Positions 60,868-64,000 of a stretch of DNA of 64,000 nt are shown piece after piece; position 1 is the first letter of the stretch, and every line of letters starts with the position of its first letter. The notes beneath the pieces were generated by a model. That model ran no database searches and was not told where the DNA came from. It worked only from the letters and a program-made list of their open reading frames with translations. The stretch is from an uncultured bacterium (GTDB taxonomy: Bacteria; Bacillota; Clostridia; Lachnospirales; Lachnospiraceae), in the NCBI GenBank assembly GCA_947383005.1, contig CANDBT010000018.1, positions 23,506 to 87,505 of the forward strand, in the 5' to 3' direction. The position numbers and the translations under genes are program-made.

Positions 60868-60890
60868 GGTTTAACATAAAAATTGCACAA

Positions 60891-60941
60891 AAAGAAGCGT
60901 CTGTATTTGGCATGATAGTTAAATACAGATGCTTCTTTTTT
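60891..60941 (+). terminator. Terminator after the VanW gene
   Basis: agaagcgtctgtattt pairs with aaatacagatgcttct (15 of 16 positions) around a 12-base loop, then tttttt. Confidence 0.9.
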
Positions 60942-61003
60942 GGCAGAAATGTGGAAATTCGCATTGTATGGGAAATAATACGCGATTTTTATGGTTTTGC
61001 TGT

Positions 61004-61031
61004 TTGCAAAATGATAAAAAGTTGTTATAAT
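61004..61031 (+). promoter_or_regulatory. Strong promoter for nifJ
   Basis: TTGCAA at 61004-61009, 16-bp spacer, TATAAT at 61026-61031 with TGT just before (extended -10). The start codon is 41 bases further, after taggagg. Confidence 0.85.
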
Positions 61032-61071
61032 AATGATGAGCGATATTCACATTTTGTAGGAGGATAATTAA

Positions 61072-64000
61072 ATGGCAAGAAAAATGAAAACCATGGATGG
61101 TAATCAGGCTGCTGCCCATGCTTCGTATGCTTTTACTGAAGTAGCTGCCATGTACCCCATCACCCCTTCTTCTGTTATGCCAGAACATACAGATGAGTGG
61201 GCAACCGAAGGCAGGAAAAATATTTTCGGACGCACGGTTCAAATTACGGAAATGCAGTCCGAGGCCGGTGCAGCCGGTGCGGTTCACGGCTCTTTGGCAG
61301 CCGGTGCGCTTACCACCACGTATACCGCTTCTCAGGGCTTGCTGCTGATGATCCCCAACCTGTATAAGATTGCCGGTGAGCAGCTTCCTGGCGTGATCAA
61401 CGTCTCCGCCCGTGCCCTGGCAAGCCATGCACTGTCTATTTTTGGTGATCATTCGGATGTATATGCATGCCGTCAGACCGGCTGCGCTATGCTGTGTGAA
61501 TCCAGTGTGCAGGAAGTTATGGATTTGACCGCAGTTGCCCATTTGGCGGCAATCAAAGGCAAAGTTCCCTTTATTAACTTCTTTGATGGTTTCCGCACCT
61601 CACATGAGATTCAAAAAATTGAAGCATGGGACTATGATGATCTTGCTGAGATGGCAGATTGGGATGCTATCGCTGCATTCCGTAAACATGCCTTAAACCC
61701 CAATCATCCCTGCCAGAGAGGTTCTGCACAGAACCCGGATATTTTCTTCCAGGCAAGAGAAGCATGCAATCCTTACTATGACGCGCTTCCGGCAATTGTT
61801 CAGGATTACATGGACAAGGTTAATGCAAAGATCGGCACCGATTATAAGCTGTTCAACTACTATGGCGCTGCCGATGCCGAACAGGTGATCATTGCCATGG
61901 GTTCTGTCAATGACACCATTGAAGAAACGATCGATTATATGGCAAAAACCACCGGAGCAAAAGTCGGTGTGGTGAAGGTACGTCTGTATCGTCCGTTCTG
62001 TGCGGATGCCTTGGTAAACGCGATTCCTGACACGGTAAAGAAGATTAGCGTTCTTGATCGGACAAAAGAGCCAGGTTCATTAGGTGAGCCGCTGTATCTG
62101 GATGTGGTTGCCGCTTTGAAGGGAACTAAGTTTGATGCGGTTCCGATTTATTCCGGCCGTTATGGATTGGGTTCTAAAGATACTACTCCGGCACAGATCG
62201 TGGCCGTATATAACAATGATGCGAAGAAGAGATTTACGATCGGCATCGTGGATGATGTGACCAATCTGTCTTTGGAGCTGGGCGAGGCGTTAGTGACTAC
62301 TCCGGAAGGCACAACCAACTGTAAATTCTGGGGTCTGGGTGCAGACGGTACCGTAGGCGCAAACAAGAATTCGATCAAGATTATCGGTGACAACACCGAC
62401 ATGTATGCTCAGGCATATTTTGATTACGACTCCAAAAAGTCCGGCGGTGTGACAATGTCTCATCTGCGTTTTGGACACAAGAAGATCAAATCCACCTACC
62501 TGATTCATAAGGCAAACTTTGTTGCCTGCCATAATCCGGCATATGTGCGTAAATACAACATGGTTCAGGAATTGGTTGACGGCGGCACATTCCTGCTGAA
62601 CTGTCCATGGAATGCGGAAGAGCTGGAGAAGCATCTGCCGGGCCAGATGAAGAAATTCATTGCCGATCACAACATTAATTTATATACTATCGATGGCGTA
62701 AAGATCGGTATCGAAACCGGTATGGGTCCGACACGAATCAATACCATCCTTCAGTCCGCATTCTTCAAGCTGACAGGGATTATTCCGGAGGAAAAGGCTA
62801 TTGAACTGATGAAGGATGCCGCCAAGAAGACCTATGGCCGTAAAGGCGAAGATGTGGTTAAGAAGAACTGGGCAGCTATTGATGCAGGTGCTCAGGGCGT
62901 AGTGAAAGTAGAAGTTCCGGAAAGCTGGAAGAGCTGTGAGGATGAAGGCCTGGATTACAAGGTAGTGACTGAGGGAAGAAAAGACGTTATTGATTTTGTC
63001 AACAATGTGCAGACCAAAGTCAGCGCTCAGGAAGGCAATAATCTGCCGGTATCGGCATTTAACGAATATGTGGACGGCTCCACACCATCCGGGTCGGCTG
63101 CTTATGAGAAGCGTGGTATCGCAGTAAATGTGCCGGTTTGGAATCCGGATAATTGTATCCAGTGTAATTTCTGTTCTTATGTATGTCCGCATGCAGTTAT
63201 CCGTCCGGTGGCGATGACGGCTGACGAGGCGGCAAAAGCTCCGGCTGATATGAAGATGTTGCCGATGACAGGGATGGCTGACTATAAGTTTGCCGTTACC
63301 ATATCCGCATTGGATTGTACCGGATGTGGTTCCTGCGCAAATGTATGCCCGGGCAAGAAGGGTGAGAAGGCTTTGACCATGGACAAGCTGTCTTCGAATA
63401 TGGATGAGCAGCCGATCTTTGATTTTGGTCAGACCGTGAGTGTTAAGCAGGATGTCATTGATAAGTTTAAAGAAACCAGCGTTAAGGGCAGCCAGTTCAA
63501 ACAACCTCTGCTTGAGTTCTCCGGCGCCTGCGCAGGTTGCGGCGAGACTCCTTATGCGAAGCTGATCACCCAGTTGTTCGGTGACAGAATGTATATTGCC
63601 AACGCAACAGGATGTTCCTCCATCTGGGGCAACTCTTCACCGTCCACCCCGTATACGGTAAATGCCAAGGGACAGGGCCCGGCGTGGGACAACTCCCTGT
63701 TTGAAGATAACGCAGAGTTCGGATTCGGTATGCTGTTGGCTCAGAATGCTATTCGTGACGAGCTGAAAGAGAAGGTAGAAACCATCGCTGCAGATGACAA
63801 GGCTTCCGAGGAAGTGAAAGCTGCCTGCAAAGAGTGGCTGGATACCTTCGGTATCGGCGCTCTGAATGGAAGCGCTACCGATAAGCTGGTTGCGGCTCTG
63901 GAAGGCATTGACTGCCCGACCTGCAAATATGTTGTAGCTAACAAGGATTTCCTGGCCAAGAAGTCCCAGTGGATCTTCGGCGGCGACGGATGGGCTTATG
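61072..64000 (+). CDS. nifJ: Pyruvate:ferredoxin (flavodoxin) oxidoreductase, 3' truncated by window edge
   Basis: 976 of an expected ~1175 residues. ATG with taggagg 8 bases upstream. Converts pyruvate and CoA to acetyl-CoA, CO2 and reduced ferredoxin, the central fermentative step of this anaerobe. Domains in order: pyrimidine-binding pyr-ox domain (MYPITPSSVMPEHTDEWA, TASQGLLLMIPNLYKIAGE), domain II and the CoA-binding region, a ferredoxin domain with two 4Fe-4S motifs (CIQCNFCSYVCPH starting at Cys695; CTGCGSCANVCPG), then the TPP domain start (GACAGCGETPYAKLITQL, ATGCSSIWG). The last ~200 residues with the C-terminal cluster ligand are outside. Codons are more C-ending than neighbours, as expected for high expression. 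Confidence 0.97.
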   Translation, partial: MARKMKTMDGNQAAAHASYAFTEVAAMYPITPSSVMPEHTDEWATEGRKNIFGRTVQITEMQSEAGAAGAVHGSLAAGALTTTYTASQGLLLMIPNLYKIAGEQLPGVINVSARALASHALSIFGDHSDVYACRQTGCAMLCESSVQEVMDLTAVAHLAAIKGKVPFINFFDGFRTSHEIQKIEAWDYDDLAEMADWDAIAAFRKHALNPNHPCQRGSAQNPDIFFQAREACNPYYDALPAIVQDYMDKVNAKIGTDYKLFNYYGAADAEQVIIAMGSVNDTIEETIDYMAKTTGAKVGVVKVRLYRPFCADALVNAIPDTVKKISVLDRTKEPGSLGEPLYLDVVAALKGTKFDAVPIYSGRYGLGSKDTTPAQIVAVYNNDAKKRFTIGIVDDVTNLSLELGEALVTTPEGTTNCKFWGLGADGTVGANKNSIKIIGDNTDMYAQAYFDYDSKKSGGVTMSHLRFGHKKIKSTYLIHKANFVACHNPAYVRKYNMVQELVDGGTFLLNCPWNAEELEKHLPGQMKKFIADHNINLYTIDGVKIGIETGMGPTRINTILQSAFFKLTGIIPEEKAIELMKDAAKKTYGRKGEDVVKKNWAAIDAGAQGVVKVEVPESWKSCEDEGLDYKVVTEGRKDVIDFVNNVQTKVSAQEGNNLPVSAFNEYVDGSTPSGSAAYEKRGIAVNVPVWNPDNCIQCNFCSYVCPHAVIRPVAMTADEAAKAPADMKMLPMTGMADYKFAVTISALDCTGCGSCANVCPGKKGEKALTMDKLSSNMDEQPIFDFGQTVSVKQDVIDKFKETSVKGSQFKQPLLEFSGACAGCGETPYAKLITQLFGDRMYIANATGCSSIWGNSSPSTPYTVNAKGQGPAWDNSLFEDNAEFGFGMLLAQNAIRDELKEKVETIAADDKASEEVKAACKEWLDTFGIGALNGSATDKLVAALEGIDCPTCKYVVANKDFLAKKSQWIFGGDGWAY

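Noticed and set aside
62680-63504. 274-codon minus-strand frame opposite nifJ
   Set aside because: Antisense to the ferredoxin/TPP part of nifJ, which has clear family motifs.
1-64000. tRNA or rRNA genes
   Set aside because: I looked for cloverleaf-type arms and TTCRA motifs in the gaps and saw none convincing; a covariance-model scan would settle it.

Overview
The window looks like chromosomal DNA of an anaerobic Bacillota of class Clostridia, most likely a Lachnospiraceae relative. Grounds: a pyruvate:ferredoxin oxidoreductase, a one-chain PurL of about 1250 residues, ispH overlapping an rpsA-like gene, the murE-murF-priA-def-fmt-yugP-rsmB-rlmN-prpC-prkC-rsgA-rpe order, formate-tetrahydrofolate ligase, and a Cys/Gly-rich protein of the 'high-cysteine' type. 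Nearly everything is on the + strand, with strong AGGAGG-type ribosome sites and moderate GC. No rRNA, tRNA or CRISPR array was seen.

Layout. 1-8.4 kb: 3' part of a DEAD-box helicase, two unknown membrane proteins, purL, aspartate kinase. 8.5-16.3 kb: an M28-like lipoprotein that has lost catalytic residues, polyphosphate:AMP phosphotransferase, a BaiN/HI0933 flavoprotein, then cmk-ispH-rpsA. 16.3-18.2 kb: terminators, a decayed gene, a ClpP-like (TepA-type) protease and intergenic repeats. 18.2-37.7 kb: ftsK with a Tyr/Ser/Asp/Glu repeat linker, fhs, murE, murF, then a tightly packed operon from priA to rpe covering replication restart, protein maturation, rRNA methylation, PP2C/PASTA-kinase signalling and ribosome assembly.

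37.7-49 kb is a plastic accessory region. It holds a YesM/YesN-type sensor and regulator (the regulator is frameshifted in its DNA-binding domain), a sugar-binding lipoprotein, and a chimera joining the first ~178 residues of a second binding lipoprotein to a GH36 alpha-galactosidase; no permease gene is present. Next come a YbaK/ProX fragment, a promoter-driven AAA ATPase + DUF4276 pair (a candidate anti-phage module), an ECF S-component, and remnants of a ribbon-helix-helix antitoxin and of a mobile repeat.

49-64 kb: serS, two unknown membrane proteins, rqcH (the only long minus-strand gene), a divergent cis-prenyltransferase, a GlgX/pullulanase-type debranching enzyme, a cluster of small proteins including a Cys-rich one, a VanW/G5 surface protein, and nifJ running off the end.

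Across the window a 218-bp palindromic MITE-like element occurs in two full copies (1951 and 57080), a 64-bp derivative (54050) and a degenerate piece (48871) whose hairpin carries a compensated base-pair change. A second palindromic motif built on GTTACTGTTCA recurs in several gaps.
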